The notes below the pieces were generated by a model, which saw nothing but the letters and a program-made list of their open reading frames with translations, searched no databases and was not told the origin of the DNA. A DNA stretch of 11,160 bases, taken from Bifidobacterium sp. UBA6881 (GTDB lineage: Bacteria > Actinomycetota > Actinomycetes > Actinomycetales > Bifidobacteriaceae). Positions 1 through 6,749 of the stretch are shown here, in pieces. Within the stretch, counting starts at the first letter, position 1; each line of letters opens with the position of its first letter. The position numbers were made by a program, and so were the translations under genes. Location: positions 6,317-17,476 of the forward strand of contig DKCF01000082.1 of assembly GCA_002451435.1 (NCBI GenBank). The letters are read 5' to 3'.

Positions 1-42
1 GCATGCAGGCCGGAGTGCGTTGCATACGCGCCGCAATGTGTA

Positions 43-1200
43 TCAGGCGTCGATGCCGACGGCCTGGCCGACGTGGTCGAAGCCATCCTTGCGCAGCAGC
101 TCCGCAAGACCGCGCTTCAGCACGGTGATCTGCTGCGGTCCGCGGTACATCAACGCGCTGACGAACATGACCAGCGAGGAGCCGGAGCGGATCTTCGCGT
201 ACGCCTGTTCCGGCGTGAACACGCCGCCGATGCCGGCGATCGCGAAGCGCTCGCCGTATTCGCGGTAGACCTGGCGGATGCGTTCGTTGCTCGCCTCGTA
301 ACAGGGGGATCCGGACAATCCCCCCTCCCAATCGCGTGGGATGTTCATGCCGGTGCGGTCCTTCTGCAGATTCGCGATCGACAGTCCCTGCACATTGTGC
401 TCGGCGAGCACGTCGAGCAGATCCTTGAATTCCGGCCAGCTTGTGTTCAACGGCATCTTCACCAGCGTCGGCTGCGGGCGGTCGATGCCGTCCAATGCGG
501 TGAACAGCCTGTCGAGCGCCTCGGGGCTTTGCGTGAACGGCTCGCCGGCCTTCGTGTTCGGGCAGGAGATGTTCACCTCGACCATCGCGGAGCGTCCCGC
601 GGCGCGGCGCATGGAGATGCAGTAGTCCTCGATGCCCTCGTCCAGGTCGCCGGTCTTCTCGTCGTTGGTGCGGGCGATGGAGACCGACACCTGCATGTCG
701 CGCGCCTTCGTCCATGCGTTTTCGGCGCGCGGAATCACCTTCTGCGAACCGTCGTTGGCGAGGCCGACGTGCACGATCATCGAATCGTATTCGGGCAGAC
801 GGTGGAACCATGGCTTCGGATTGCCCTTGCATGGGCGGGACGTGGTGGAGCCGACGGTCTCGAAACCGAATCCGGCGTTGTCGAGCAGCACGGGCATGTC
901 GCAGTTCTTGTCGAGTCCCGCGGAAAGCCCGAACGGATTGGCGAAGTCGACTCCCATCACCGAGGTTTCGAGAATGGGGTCGGTGTAGTTGAGCATTTCG
1001 CGGCACAGCCACATCAGCGGCGGAATGTTCTTGGTGACGCGGCAGAATTCGATCATCTGCTCATGCGCGACGTCGGGGGCGTGGTTGAACACGAAGTGCG
1101 GTTTGATGATGTGCTTGTAGCCGAAGGTGAACAGATCGGTGGTGGCCTTGTTCACTGCATCGTGCCAGTAATTTTCGGAAACATACGTCATGAACACCAT
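43..1200 (-). CDS. pyrD: Dihydroorotate dehydrogenase-like protein (class 2 architecture)
   Basis: This 385-residue protein has the flavin-dependent alpha/beta barrel of dihydroorotate dehydrogenase, which oxidises dihydroorotate to orotate in pyrimidine synthesis. Visible motifs are NPFGLSAGLDKN (88-99, with the conserved Lys98), the VGST strand (116-119) followed by GNPKP, VNISCPNT (209-216), VK (247-248), IAN (275-277), GGLSG (293-297) and GIGG (323-326) for FMN phosphate binding. Length and the N-terminal helical stretch before the barrel fit quinone-linked class 2 enzymes. Two things are odd: the catalytic base position is Cys213 as in class 1, not the Ser of class 2, and the substrate loop usually written N-x-M-G-F/L reads VHVGL (143-147), so its Asn is missing. 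I chose the ATG at 1200 because an AAAGAG ribosome site lies 7 bases upstream; the frame stays open to 1407, but that would run through the regulator's promoter. The gene is single and diverges from the gal operon. Family assignment is strong; orotate formation as its actual role is uncertain. Confidence 0.85.
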   Translation of the reverse strand: MVFMTYVSENYWHDAVNKATTDLFTFGYKHIIKPHFVFNHAPDVAHEQMIEFCRVTKNIPPLMWLCREMLNYTDPILETSVMGVDFANPFGLSAGLDKNCDMPVLLDNAGFGFETVGSTTSRPCKGNPKPWFHRLPEYDSMIVHVGLANDGSQKVIPRAENAWTKARDMQVSVSIARTNDEKTGDLDEGIEDYCISMRRAAGRSAMVEVNISCPNTKAGEPFTQSPEALDRLFTALDGIDRPQPTLVKMPLNTSWPEFKDLLDVLAEHNVQGLSIANLQKDRTGMNIPRDWEGGLSGSPCYEASNERIRQVYREYGERFAIAGIGGVFTPEQAYAKIRSGSSLVMFVSALMYRGPQQITVLKRGLAELLRKDGFDHVGQAVGIDA

Positions 1201-1387
1201 TTTCGCACTCTTTCGATGTTTTCGCACGGCGATATGTGCGGATTTGTCGCCTGTCGGTGGTCGATGGCGGTATGCGACGATGTGCGTTCGATTTTGTGCG
1301 ATTAAAGATTGTAGCGTGAGCTTTTTTGCTTGGAAAACATGCGAAACGCTCAAGTCGGTTTTTATTTTGAGTGAACGTGTGCGATAA
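1201..1387. promoter_or_regulatory. Cluster of TGTGCGA-type motifs, probable operators in the divergent region
   Basis: The divergent region contains repeated copies of a TGTGCGAWA-like word in both orientations. TTTCGCAC occurs at 1201-1208 and 1220-1227, TGTGCGGA at 1235-1242, TGTGCGTT at 1281-1288, TGTGCGAT at 1295-1302, ATGCGAAAC at 1339-1347 and TGTGCGATAA at 1378-1387. The last copy overlaps the proposed -10 box of the regulator gene, and the first two sit in the leader of the pyrD-like gene. DeoR-family proteins usually bind several repeated sites near their own promoter, so autoregulation of the gal operon is the simplest reading. The same word flanks a dyad at 6750-6798. Binding itself is inferred. 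Confidence 0.5.
1308..1336 (-). promoter_or_regulatory. Candidate promoter of the pyrD-like gene
   Basis: On the minus strand a TACAAT hexamer (1313-1308) matches five of six bases of the -10 consensus. The -35 position (about 1336-1331) reads TTTCCA and is weak. This would give a leader of about 100 bases to the ATG at 1200, and that leader contains several of the TGTGCGA-type motifs described separately. Confidence 0.3.
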
Positions 1388-1395
1388 TGTTCGAA
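1383..1395 (+). promoter_or_regulatory. Candidate -10 box giving a leaderless gal operon mRNA
   Basis: GATAAT at 1383-1388 matches five of six bases of the -10 consensus and ends six bases before the ATG at 1395. Transcription would therefore start at or next to the A of that ATG. No good -35 hexamer is visible at 16-18 bases upstream; the area is only T-rich. There is no Shine-Dalgarno sequence before either possible start, which agrees with leaderless translation, common in Actinobacteria. Confidence 0.4.
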
Positions 1396-2198
1396 TGATT
1401 TCGTCACAACGTCAGCATCTGATATTAAGCAGGTTGCGCACCCGCGGCGCGGTGCGCATCACCGCATTGTCCAAGGAATTGGGCGTCTCCGCCATGACCA
1501 TCCGCCGAGATATCGCTGATCTGGCAGACAAGGGACTGCTCAAACGCGTGCACGGCGGCGCCGTCACCACCAGCACCCTATTGAGCGAACCGCTGTTCTC
1601 TGTAAAGTCGCAGATGGACATCGGCCTGAAGGACGCCATCGCGCAGGAAGCCGTCAAATACGTGGCTCCCGGCGACGTGATCGCCATCGGCGGCGGCACG
1701 ACCGCGTACATCTTCGCGCAGCATCTGCTGGAATCCCAGCAATCGTCGGGAATCACCATCCTCACCAACTCCATCCCCGTGGCGGAATTGGTGCAGGCGC
1801 TGGAATCGAAGGACGTGGAGGTCATCGTGACCGGTGGTGTGACCACCCGTTCCAACTCCCTTGTCGGCCCCATCGCCGACAAGGTGGTGTCCTCCCTGCG
1901 GGTCAACACCGTTTTTCTGGGCACGCATTCCGTGTCCATTCCGCGCGGCTTCCTCATGCCGAATTCGCTGGAGGCCGCGACCGATATGGCGATGATGGAC
2001 ATCGCCGACCGGACGATAATTTTGACCGACCACACCAAGTGGAGCTGCACGTCACTGTCGCTTTTCGCACGCTTCGACCAGGTGGACACGGTCATTACCG
2101 ATGACGGGCTCGATCCCGATTCGGTTGGAAAAACAAGGGATTTGGTCAAAGAACTCGTGCTGGCCCACCAGAGCGAGCTGATTCAGGAAAGTGAGTGA
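1395..2198 (+). CDS. DeoR-family transcriptional regulator of the gal operon
   Basis: This 267-residue protein has the DeoR/GlpR layout. An N-terminal winged helix-turn-helix (about 5-57) contains the hallmark pattern LSKELGVSAMTIRRDIADL followed by GLLKRVHGGA. A C-terminal sugar-phosphate sensor domain follows, with GDVIAIGGGTTA (93-104), LTNSIPVAEL (123-132), VTGG (145-148), FLGTHSVS (174-181) and LTDHTKW (210-216), where Lys215 is the conserved effector-contact position. Family members usually repress a neighbouring sugar operon until a phosphorylated sugar binds. Here galT starts 7 bases after the stop codon, so galactose or a phosphorylated derivative is the likely signal (inferred). The frame opens at a GTG at 1371, but I prefer the ATG at 1395: the protein then begins MISSQRQHLI, as in homologues, and the ATG coincides with the predicted transcription start. 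Confidence 0.85.
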   Translation: MISSQRQHLILSRLRTRGAVRITALSKELGVSAMTIRRDIADLADKGLLKRVHGGAVTTSTLLSEPLFSVKSQMDIGLKDAIAQEAVKYVAPGDVIAIGGGTTAYIFAQHLLESQQSSGITILTNSIPVAELVQALESKDVEVIVTGGVTTRSNSLVGPIADKVVSSLRVNTVFLGTHSVSIPRGFLMPNSLEAATDMAMMDIADRTIILTDHTKWSCTSLSLFARFDQVDTVITDDGLDPDSVGKTRDLVKELVLAHQSELIQESE

Positions 2199-2204
2199 TC
2201 ACCA

Positions 2205-3455
2205 ATGAGTGAATTCGCCAACTACACTCCAGGGGAATACGCGAAGAAGCATATCCGCATCACGCCGACGACGCTTGCCGACGGACGAGACTTCTTCTAC
2301 CTCGACGACGATCCGGAATACGTCTCCGGCAAGAAGACCCGCGAGCTCAAGGACCCGCGCCAGCTGGCATACCGTTTCTCCAACCAGCTGAACGCGGCCG
2401 GCGAGGAAGTGCCGTACGCAGCTCCGGAAATGCGCCGCGATCCGTTGACCGGCGACTGGATTCCGATGGCGACCGCACGCATGAACCGTCCGATCACCGC
2501 AGGCCCCGGCGCCACCGCGAAGGGCAACCCGCTTGCCGCGCGCAAGCCGGGCGACCCGTATCAGGACGGCGAGGTTCCCGACACCGACTACAACGTGGTC
2601 GTGTTCGAGAACCGGTTCCCGTCGATGGTCCGCGTGCCGGGTCGTTCCGAGGCCGTCGAATACGTCGACGGCAATCCGCTGTGGGAGAAGAAGATGGCGG
2701 CCGGCCGTTGCGAAGTGATCTGCTTCGACCCGGACGAGAACGGCCTGCCGGCCGATCTGCCGGTCTCCCGTCTGCGCACCGTCGTCGAGGCATGGGCCTT
2801 CCGCACCGCGGAGATCTCCAAGATCGACGGCATCGAGCAGATCTTCCCGTTCGAGAACCACGGACAGGAGATCGGCGTCTCCCTGGCGCACCCGCACGGA
2901 CAGGTCTACTGCTACCCGTTCATCGCGCCGAAGCTGGAGGCCGAGCTGAAGCACACCGAGGCATACCACGAGAAGACCGGCGGCAACCTGCTCAAGGACC
3001 TGATGAACGCCGAACTCGAAGCCAAGGAACGTGTGGTCATGCGCAACCACAGCTGGGTCGCGTACGTGCCGGCCGCGGCGCGCTGGCCCCTTGAGGTGCA
3101 TGTGGCGCCGGTGCGCGACGTGCTCACCCTGGACGAGCTCAACGACCAGGAGCGTTGGGACCTCGCCGTCATGTACTCCACCCTGCTCAAGCGCGGCAAC
3201 GCGTTCTTCGACAAGGGCGACGGCAAGGGCATGGACCTGCCGTACATCGCCGCATGGCACCAGGCCCCGATCCACGACAAGCGCCGCGAGAACTACCGTC
3301 TGAACCTGCAGTTCTTCTCGTTCCGCCGTGCCGCCAACAAGATCAAGTACCTGGCCGGTTCCGAATCGGGCATGGCCGCCTGGGTCTCCGACACCACGCC
3401 GGAACTCATCGCCAAGCGCTTCCACGAGCTCGGCCCGATCGACATCGAAGGCTGA
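2205..3455 (+). CDS. galT: Galactose-1-phosphate uridylyltransferase
   Basis: GalT transfers UMP from UDP-glucose to galactose-1-phosphate, giving UDP-galactose and glucose-1-phosphate in the cytoplasmic Leloir pathway. The 416-residue protein carries the hallmark FENHG (216-220) followed by SLAHPHGQ (226-233); His231, the second His of HPH, should be the uridylylated nucleophile. NVVVFENRFP (130-139) and PYIAAWHQAP (346-355) match nucleotide and sugar phosphate binding regions. It is longer than the ~350-residue E. coli enzyme. The Cys pair and His that bind zinc in E. coli GalT have no visible counterpart here (the region around 170-180 reads CEVICFDPDEN), and the iron-site His pair appears replaced by LNLQFF (366-371). 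The start at 2205 is preceded by AGGAAAG at 2186-2192, a somewhat long spacing of 12 bases. It forms an operon with the upstream regulator and galK downstream. Confidence 0.95.
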   Translation: MSEFANYTPGEYAKKHIRITPTTLADGRDFFYLDDDPEYVSGKKTRELKDPRQLAYRFSNQLNAAGEEVPYAAPEMRRDPLTGDWIPMATARMNRPITAGPGATAKGNPLAARKPGDPYQDGEVPDTDYNVVVFENRFPSMVRVPGRSEAVEYVDGNPLWEKKMAAGRCEVICFDPDENGLPADLPVSRLRTVVEAWAFRTAEISKIDGIEQIFPFENHGQEIGVSLAHPHGQVYCYPFIAPKLEAELKHTEAYHEKTGGNLLKDLMNAELEAKERVVMRNHSWVAYVPAAARWPLEVHVAPVRDVLTLDELNDQERWDLAVMYSTLLKRGNAFFDKGDGKGMDLPYIAAWHQAPIHDKRRENYRLNLQFFSFRRAANKIKYLAGSESGMAAWVSDTTPELIAKRFHELGPIDIEG

Positions 3456-3465
3456 GCACAAGCAA

Positions 3466-3500
3466 GGCCGGCCACGGGGAAGGCCGCCCCATGGCCGGCC
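3466..3500 (+). other. Strong intercistronic hairpin between galT and galK
   Basis: GGCCGGCCA (3466-3474) pairs perfectly with TGGCCGGCC (3492-3500). Inside, after one C/A mismatch, GGGG (3476-3479) pairs with CCCC (3487-3490) around a 7-base loop. No run of T follows, so this is unlikely to be a simple terminator. It could protect the 3' end of galT mRNA or lower galK expression relative to galT. Confidence 0.6.
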
Positions 3501-3539
3501 ATCATGATTCATCACGAAGGCTGAAAGGACAAAACACCA

Positions 3540-4790
3540 ATGACTGCTGTTGAATTCATTGAGCCGCTCTCGCACGACGAGGGCGTGGACATCGCCACGA
3601 ACCTGTTCGCATCCACCTACGGCGAGAAGCCGGCTGGCGTATGGGCCGCTCCGGGCCGTGTGAACCTGATCGGCGAACACACCGACTACAACGCGGGCCT
3701 GTGCCTGCCGATCGCGCTGCCGCACCGCACCTTCATCGCGCTGAAGCCGCGCGAGGACACCAAGGTGCGCGTGGTGTCCGACGTGGCGCCGGACGAAGTG
3801 GCCGAAGCCGACCTCGACGGTCTTGAAGCCGGGGGAGTGAAGGGCTGGGCCGCGTACCCGGTGGGCGTCGCATGGGCCCTGCGCGAAGCCGGCTTCGATT
3901 CCGTCAAGGGCTTCGATGCCGCATTCTCCTCCTGCGTGCCGCTGGGCTCGGGCCTGAGCTCCTCGGCCGCCATGACCTGCTCCACCGCGCTCGCGCTCGA
4001 TGACGTGTACGGTCTCGGCTACGGCGCATCCGACGCCGGCCGTGTGACGCTGATCAACGCGGCGATCAAATCCGAGAACGACATGGCCGGCGCCTCGACC
4101 GGCGGCCTCGACCAGAACGCGTCCATGCGTTGCACCGAAGGCCACGCGCTGCGCCTCGACTGCCGCCCCGAGCTGAGCCCGCTGGAAAACGTCTCCCAGC
4201 AGGAATTCGACCTCGACAAGTACGGTTTGGAACTGCTTGTGCTCGACACCCAGGCCCCGCATCAGCTCAACGACGGCCAGTACGCGCAGCGCCGCGCCAC
4301 CTGCGAGAAGGCCGCGGAAATCCTCGGCGTGGCCAACCTGCGCGTGTCCGCCGATGAGATCGCCAAATCCGACGATCCGTTCCAGGCGCTCAAGGAAACG
4401 CTCGACAAACTGCCCGATGACGTCATGAAGAAGCGCGTGCGCCACGTCGTCACCGAAATCGCGCGCGTCAACTCCTTCGTGCACGCCTTCGCCGACGGCA
4501 ACATCGAAGAGGCCGGCAAGCTGTTCAACGCGTCGCACGACTCCCTCGCCGCCGACTACGAGGTGACCGTGCCGGAACTCGACATCGCCGTGGAGGTGGC
4601 CCGCGCCAACGGTGCCTACGGCGCGCGTATGACCGGCGGCGGCTTCGGCGGCTCCATCATCGCGCTCGTCGACAAGGGCCAGGGCCATGCCATCGCGCAG
4701 AAGATCGCCGACCGCTTCGAGAAGGAAGGATTCAACGCGCCGCGCGCGCTGCCGGCATACGCCGCGGCGTCCGCAAGCCGCGAGCAGTGA
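3540..4790 (+). CDS. galK: Galactokinase
   Basis: GalK phosphorylates alpha-D-galactose with ATP to galactose-1-phosphate, the substrate of the GalT encoded just upstream. The 416-residue protein shows the three motifs of GHMP kinases: the galactokinase signature GRVNLIGEHTDYN (39-51), the ATP-binding loop PLGSGLSSSAA (134-144) and the C-terminal glycine motif MTGGGFGGS (364-372). Arg40 and Asp191 in GGLDQ correspond to the catalytic Arg and Asp of characterised galactokinases. Length is slightly above the usual 380-400. A GAAAGGA ribosome site (3523-3529) lies 10 bases before the ATG. It is the last gene of the regulator-galT-galK operon, separated from galT by 84 bases containing a stable hairpin, and is followed by a strong terminator at 4942-4981. 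Confidence 0.97.
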   Translation: MTAVEFIEPLSHDEGVDIATNLFASTYGEKPAGVWAAPGRVNLIGEHTDYNAGLCLPIALPHRTFIALKPREDTKVRVVSDVAPDEVAEADLDGLEAGGVKGWAAYPVGVAWALREAGFDSVKGFDAAFSSCVPLGSGLSSSAAMTCSTALALDDVYGLGYGASDAGRVTLINAAIKSENDMAGASTGGLDQNASMRCTEGHALRLDCRPELSPLENVSQQEFDLDKYGLELLVLDTQAPHQLNDGQYAQRRATCEKAAEILGVANLRVSADEIAKSDDPFQALKETLDKLPDDVMKKRVRHVVTEIARVNSFVHAFADGNIEEAGKLFNASHDSLAADYEVTVPELDIAVEVARANGAYGARMTGGGFGGSIIALVDKGQGHAIAQKIADRFEKEGFNAPRALPAYAAASASREQ

Positions 4791-4855
4791 AGCGGGCCGT
4801 ATTCGGCCGCAGGGCTCGTCGGAACCGGAGACCGCGATAAAACGGGAATGCCGGG

Positions 4856-4892
4856 CGGGAATCTCGAATCACATTTCCGATGTGGATTCCCG
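4856..4892 (+). other. Hairpin in the galK 3' region
   Basis: CGGGAATC (4856-4863) pairs with GATTCCCG (4885-4892), and an inner CACAT/ATGTG stem (4870-4874 with 4880-4884) closes a 5-base loop, leaving a 6-base bulge on the left side. It is followed at once by a CCGGAA-T-TTCCGG palindrome (4890-4902). No T tract follows. It probably shapes the 3' untranslated region upstream of the true terminator. Confidence 0.35.
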
Positions 4893-4941
4893 GAATTTCC
4901 GGCGGGTCCGAGGGCGCATATCCGATGACATATCCAATATG

Positions 4942-4981
4942 AATGGGGTCGTCTCCTTTTGGGGACGGCCCCATTGTTTTT
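4942..4981 (+). terminator. Rho-independent terminator of the gal operon
   Basis: Positions 4942-4956 pair with 4961-4975 over 15 base pairs, two of them G-U in RNA, around a TTTT loop, and the stem is followed by GTTTTT. It lies about 150 bases after the galK stop codon and abuts the decayed aroQ-like fragment on the other strand. Confidence 0.9.
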
Positions 4982-4985
4982 CGCG

Positions 4986-5116
4986 CTTTTCCATGCGCTG
5001 CTCCCAGCTGCTCGAACCATTCGTGCAAATCTTCCGCGATTGAGGTGCGATTTTGCTGGTAACGCGCCGGCTTGCCCATATCGAAGTTCGGACCATTCGC
5101 AATTGAGACGCGATGG
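4986..5116 (-). pseudogene. Decayed N-terminal fragment of a type II 3-dehydroquinate dehydratase (aroQ-like)
   Basis: Read on the minus strand, about 41 codons give RVSIANGPNFDM, then GK, then PARY, and end in AEDLHEWFEQLGAAHG. This fits the N-terminus of type II dehydroquinases, which starts M-x-V-x-x-x-NGPN-x-x-x-LG and continues through a Tyr-Gly to a D-I/L helix. The fragment is broken. No start codon remains, although an AGGAAGG ribosome-site-like stretch (5127-5121) lies 6 bases before an AT where one extra G would restore ATG-CGC-GTC. The LG and R positions of the loop are missing, and the remaining ~100 residues with the QSNHEG motif are absent; the match stops where the gal terminator begins. 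It lies beside a transporter of the family that includes shikimate permease, so an aromatic-acid gene would make sense there. A chance resemblance cannot be excluded. Confidence 0.4.
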
Positions 5117-5203
5117 CGGGCCTTCCTGAACCCGTGGAACCCGTTGATCCGCAATGTGGGGTCCACAATGTGGCCATTCGGACCATCCCTCGTCGTGGGC
5201 GGG

Positions 5204-5209
5204 CATAAT
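5204..5209 (+). promoter_or_regulatory. Weak candidate -10 box for the MHS transporter
   Basis: CATAAT matches five of six -10 bases. The hexamer 17 bases upstream (5181-5186, GACCAT) is a poor -35. A start near 5216 would give a leader of about 120 bases containing both hairpins described at 5221-5295. Confidence 0.25.
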
Positions 5210-5220
5210 AACGGGCAGAC

Positions 5221-5295
5221 ACAGCGGAGTGCGGCTCCGCTGTAGGCCATAAGCTCATGCGTCCGCGTTCCGATCGGGCATCTCATCAAGATGCC
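5221..5295 (+). promoter_or_regulatory. Possible structured 5' leader of the MHS transporter
   Basis: Two hairpins precede the transporter: ACAGCGGAG/CTCCGCTGT (5221-5229 with 5235-5243, loop TGCGG) and GGCATCT/AGATGCC (5277-5283 with 5289-5295, loop CATCA). Neither has a T tract. They match no riboswitch class I recognise. They could be leader elements or incidental. Confidence 0.3.
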
Positions 5296-5334
5296 GCATA
5301 GAGGGGTTCAACTCAATAAGAGGGGATTGGACGT

Positions 5335-6654
5335 ATGTCCGCAACTACCATGTCGGCCGCCGCAACGGCGGCGAAGCCGGCGAAAAAGGATTCCGTGCCG
5401 GAGATCATCGCAGCGTCGATGGTCGGCACCGCAATCGAATTCTACGATAACTACTGCTATTCCATCGCCGCGGCCAGCTACTTCAGCGCCATCTTCTTCG
5501 CCAACGTCACCGATCCGGCGCTGGCCAAGATCATGTCCTTCACGACGTTCGCCGTGTCCTTCCTGGCACGTCCGTTCGGCTCCATGCTGTTCGGCCACTT
5601 CGGCGACCACATGGGCCGCAAGAAGACGCTGGTCATCGCACTGCTGACTATGGGCACCGCCACCTTCCTGGTCGGCTGCCTGCCTGGATACAACGTGCTG
5701 GGCGGCGTCTCCATCATCATCCTGTGCCTCTGCCGCGCATGCCAGGGCGTGGGCCTCGCCGGTGAATGGTCCGGCGCCGCGCTGGTCGCCACGGAGAACG
5801 CTCCGAAGAGCAAGCGCGCGCTGTACGGCTCCTTCCCGAACCTCGGCGCCCCGATCGGATTCTTCTGCGCCTACGGTCTGAACCTGCTGCTCATCACCCA
5901 CCTCGGCAACGAGCGCATGGGCGCCTGGGGCTGGCGTATCCCGTTCCTCGCCTCGATCGTGCTGGTCGTCATCGGCCTGTACGTCCGCGCCCGCATGTCC
6001 GAGACCCCGGTCTTCAAGAAGGCCGAGGCCGAGCACCGCGTCGTCAAGCACCCGCTTCGCTCCCTTCTGCCGTACTGGAAGGAAGTCGTTCTCGGCACGC
6101 TCGCCATGGGCATCACCTACACGCTGTTCTACGTGCTCGGCACCTGGTCGCTGAGCTATGGCGTGCAGTACTTGAAGTTCACCCAGCCGCAGTACCTGAT
6201 GATGCAGATGATCTCCGTGGTGTTCTTCGCGATCTTCATCGTGGTCTCCTGCCTGTCCGCCGACAAGTACGGCCGTAAGAAGGTCATGCTCTTCGTCACC
6301 GCCGTCGCGCTCGTCTTCAGCTTCTTCACCCCGCTGCTGCTGGTGCACAGCGTGCCGCGCGTCATGGTGTTCCTGTGCGTCGGCTTCGTCATCATGGGCG
6401 GCTTGTTCGGACCGTGCGGCGCCTACCTGCCTGAGCTGTTCCCGACCCACGTGCGTTACTCCGGCGCCGGTCTGAGCTACAACCTGGCCGCCATCTTCGG
6501 CGGCGCGTTCGCCCCGACCATCGCCCAGCTGCTGGTGAGCAATCCGAAGATCGGCATTGCCGGCGTCGGCTACTACATGGCCATCATGGCCGCCGTGGCT
6601 CTGGTCGCCCTGCTTGTCATCAAGGAGAGCAAGGACAAGGATTACGAGGCCTGA
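5335..6654 (+). CDS. MFS transporter, metabolite:H+ symporter (MHS) family
   Basis: This 439-residue membrane protein should have 12 helices and import a small organic acid or compatible solute with protons. Family features are GTAIEFYDNYCY in helix 1 (31-42), motif A in loop 2-3 as GHFGDHMGRKKT (87-98), the helix 4-5 region CQGVGLAGEWSGAALVATE (136-154), GSFPNLGAPIG (165-175), a second motif A-like loop SADKYGRKKVM (308-318) and the diagnostic PELFPTHVRYSGAGLSYNL (366-384). Relatives transport shikimate, proline/betaine, citrate or alpha-ketoglutarate; the substrate here cannot be read from sequence. The helix-1 Asn39 replaces the aromatic residue common in ProP/ShiA-type proteins. An AAGAGGGGA ribosome site (5318-5326) precedes the ATG at 5335 by 8 bases. 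The gene stands alone, next to a possible aroQ remnant that weakly suggests shikimate or quinate as substrate, and ends at a hairpin terminator. Confidence 0.88.
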   Translation: MSATTMSAAATAAKPAKKDSVPEIIAASMVGTAIEFYDNYCYSIAAASYFSAIFFANVTDPALAKIMSFTTFAVSFLARPFGSMLFGHFGDHMGRKKTLVIALLTMGTATFLVGCLPGYNVLGGVSIIILCLCRACQGVGLAGEWSGAALVATENAPKSKRALYGSFPNLGAPIGFFCAYGLNLLLITHLGNERMGAWGWRIPFLASIVLVVIGLYVRARMSETPVFKKAEAEHRVVKHPLRSLLPYWKEVVLGTLAMGITYTLFYVLGTWSLSYGVQYLKFTQPQYLMMQMISVVFFAIFIVVSCLSADKYGRKKVMLFVTAVALVFSFFTPLLLVHSVPRVMVFLCVGFVIMGGLFGPCGAYLPELFPTHVRYSGAGLSYNLAAIFGGAFAPTIAQLLVSNPKIGIAGVGYYMAIMAAVALVALLVIKESKDKDYEA

Positions 6655-6691
6655 TCGCCCTTCTTGATCCTCCGCCGGATTTCCGGTTTGC

Positions 6692-6734
6692 CGCAAAAGG
6701 CCGTGGCATCCATTGGATGTGACGGCCTTTTGCG
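6692..6734 (+). terminator. Hairpin terminator after the MHS transporter
   Basis: A perfect 13-bp stem pairs CGCAAAAGGCCGT (6692-6704) with ACGGCCTTTTGCG (6722-6734), and CATCC/GGATG (6707-6711 with 6715-6719) closes a 3-base loop inside. The CCTTTT run lies within the descending arm, as in many bidirectional terminators; no further T run follows. Confidence 0.75.
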
Positions 6735-6749
6735 TTCGGGCTCTTTGAT

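Larger units (their letters stand above)
4791..5334. other. 544-bp stretch without an intact gene between galK and the MHS transporter
   Basis: It holds, in order, a hairpin (4856-4892), the gal operon terminator (4942-4981), a decayed aroQ-like fragment on the minus strand (4986-5116), a pair of direct repeats TTCGGACCAT (5087-5096 and 5177-5186) and a hairpin-rich stretch (5204-5320) before the transporter. Open frames on the minus strand reach 196 codons but run antisense through galK's end and the terminator. Apart from the short dehydroquinase-like part they resemble nothing I know. Confidence 0.6.

Noticed and set aside
73..1305. A 410-codon plus-strand frame opposite the pyrD-like gene
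   Set aside because: It is a shadow of the dehydrogenase gene, whose minus-strand product has clear family motifs.
1201..1407. N-terminal extension of the pyrD-like protein to the start at 1407
   Set aside because: The extra 69 residues are basic and unlike the family, overlap the regulator's start and promoter, and a good ribosome site precedes the ATG at 1200.
2199..4688. An 829-codon open frame antisense to galT and galK
   Set aside because: It mirrors the G/C-ending codons of the two real genes, is rich in His, Val, Gly, Arg and Asp in a way typical of shadow frames, and has no family resemblance. The same holds for long antisense frames over both transporters (to 6852 and 8863) and over the DUF711 gene (to 10712).
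4732..5289. A 185-codon minus-strand frame as an intact new gene
   Set aside because: Only about 41 codons in it resemble a known family; the rest runs through the gal terminator and the end of galK without recognisable domains.
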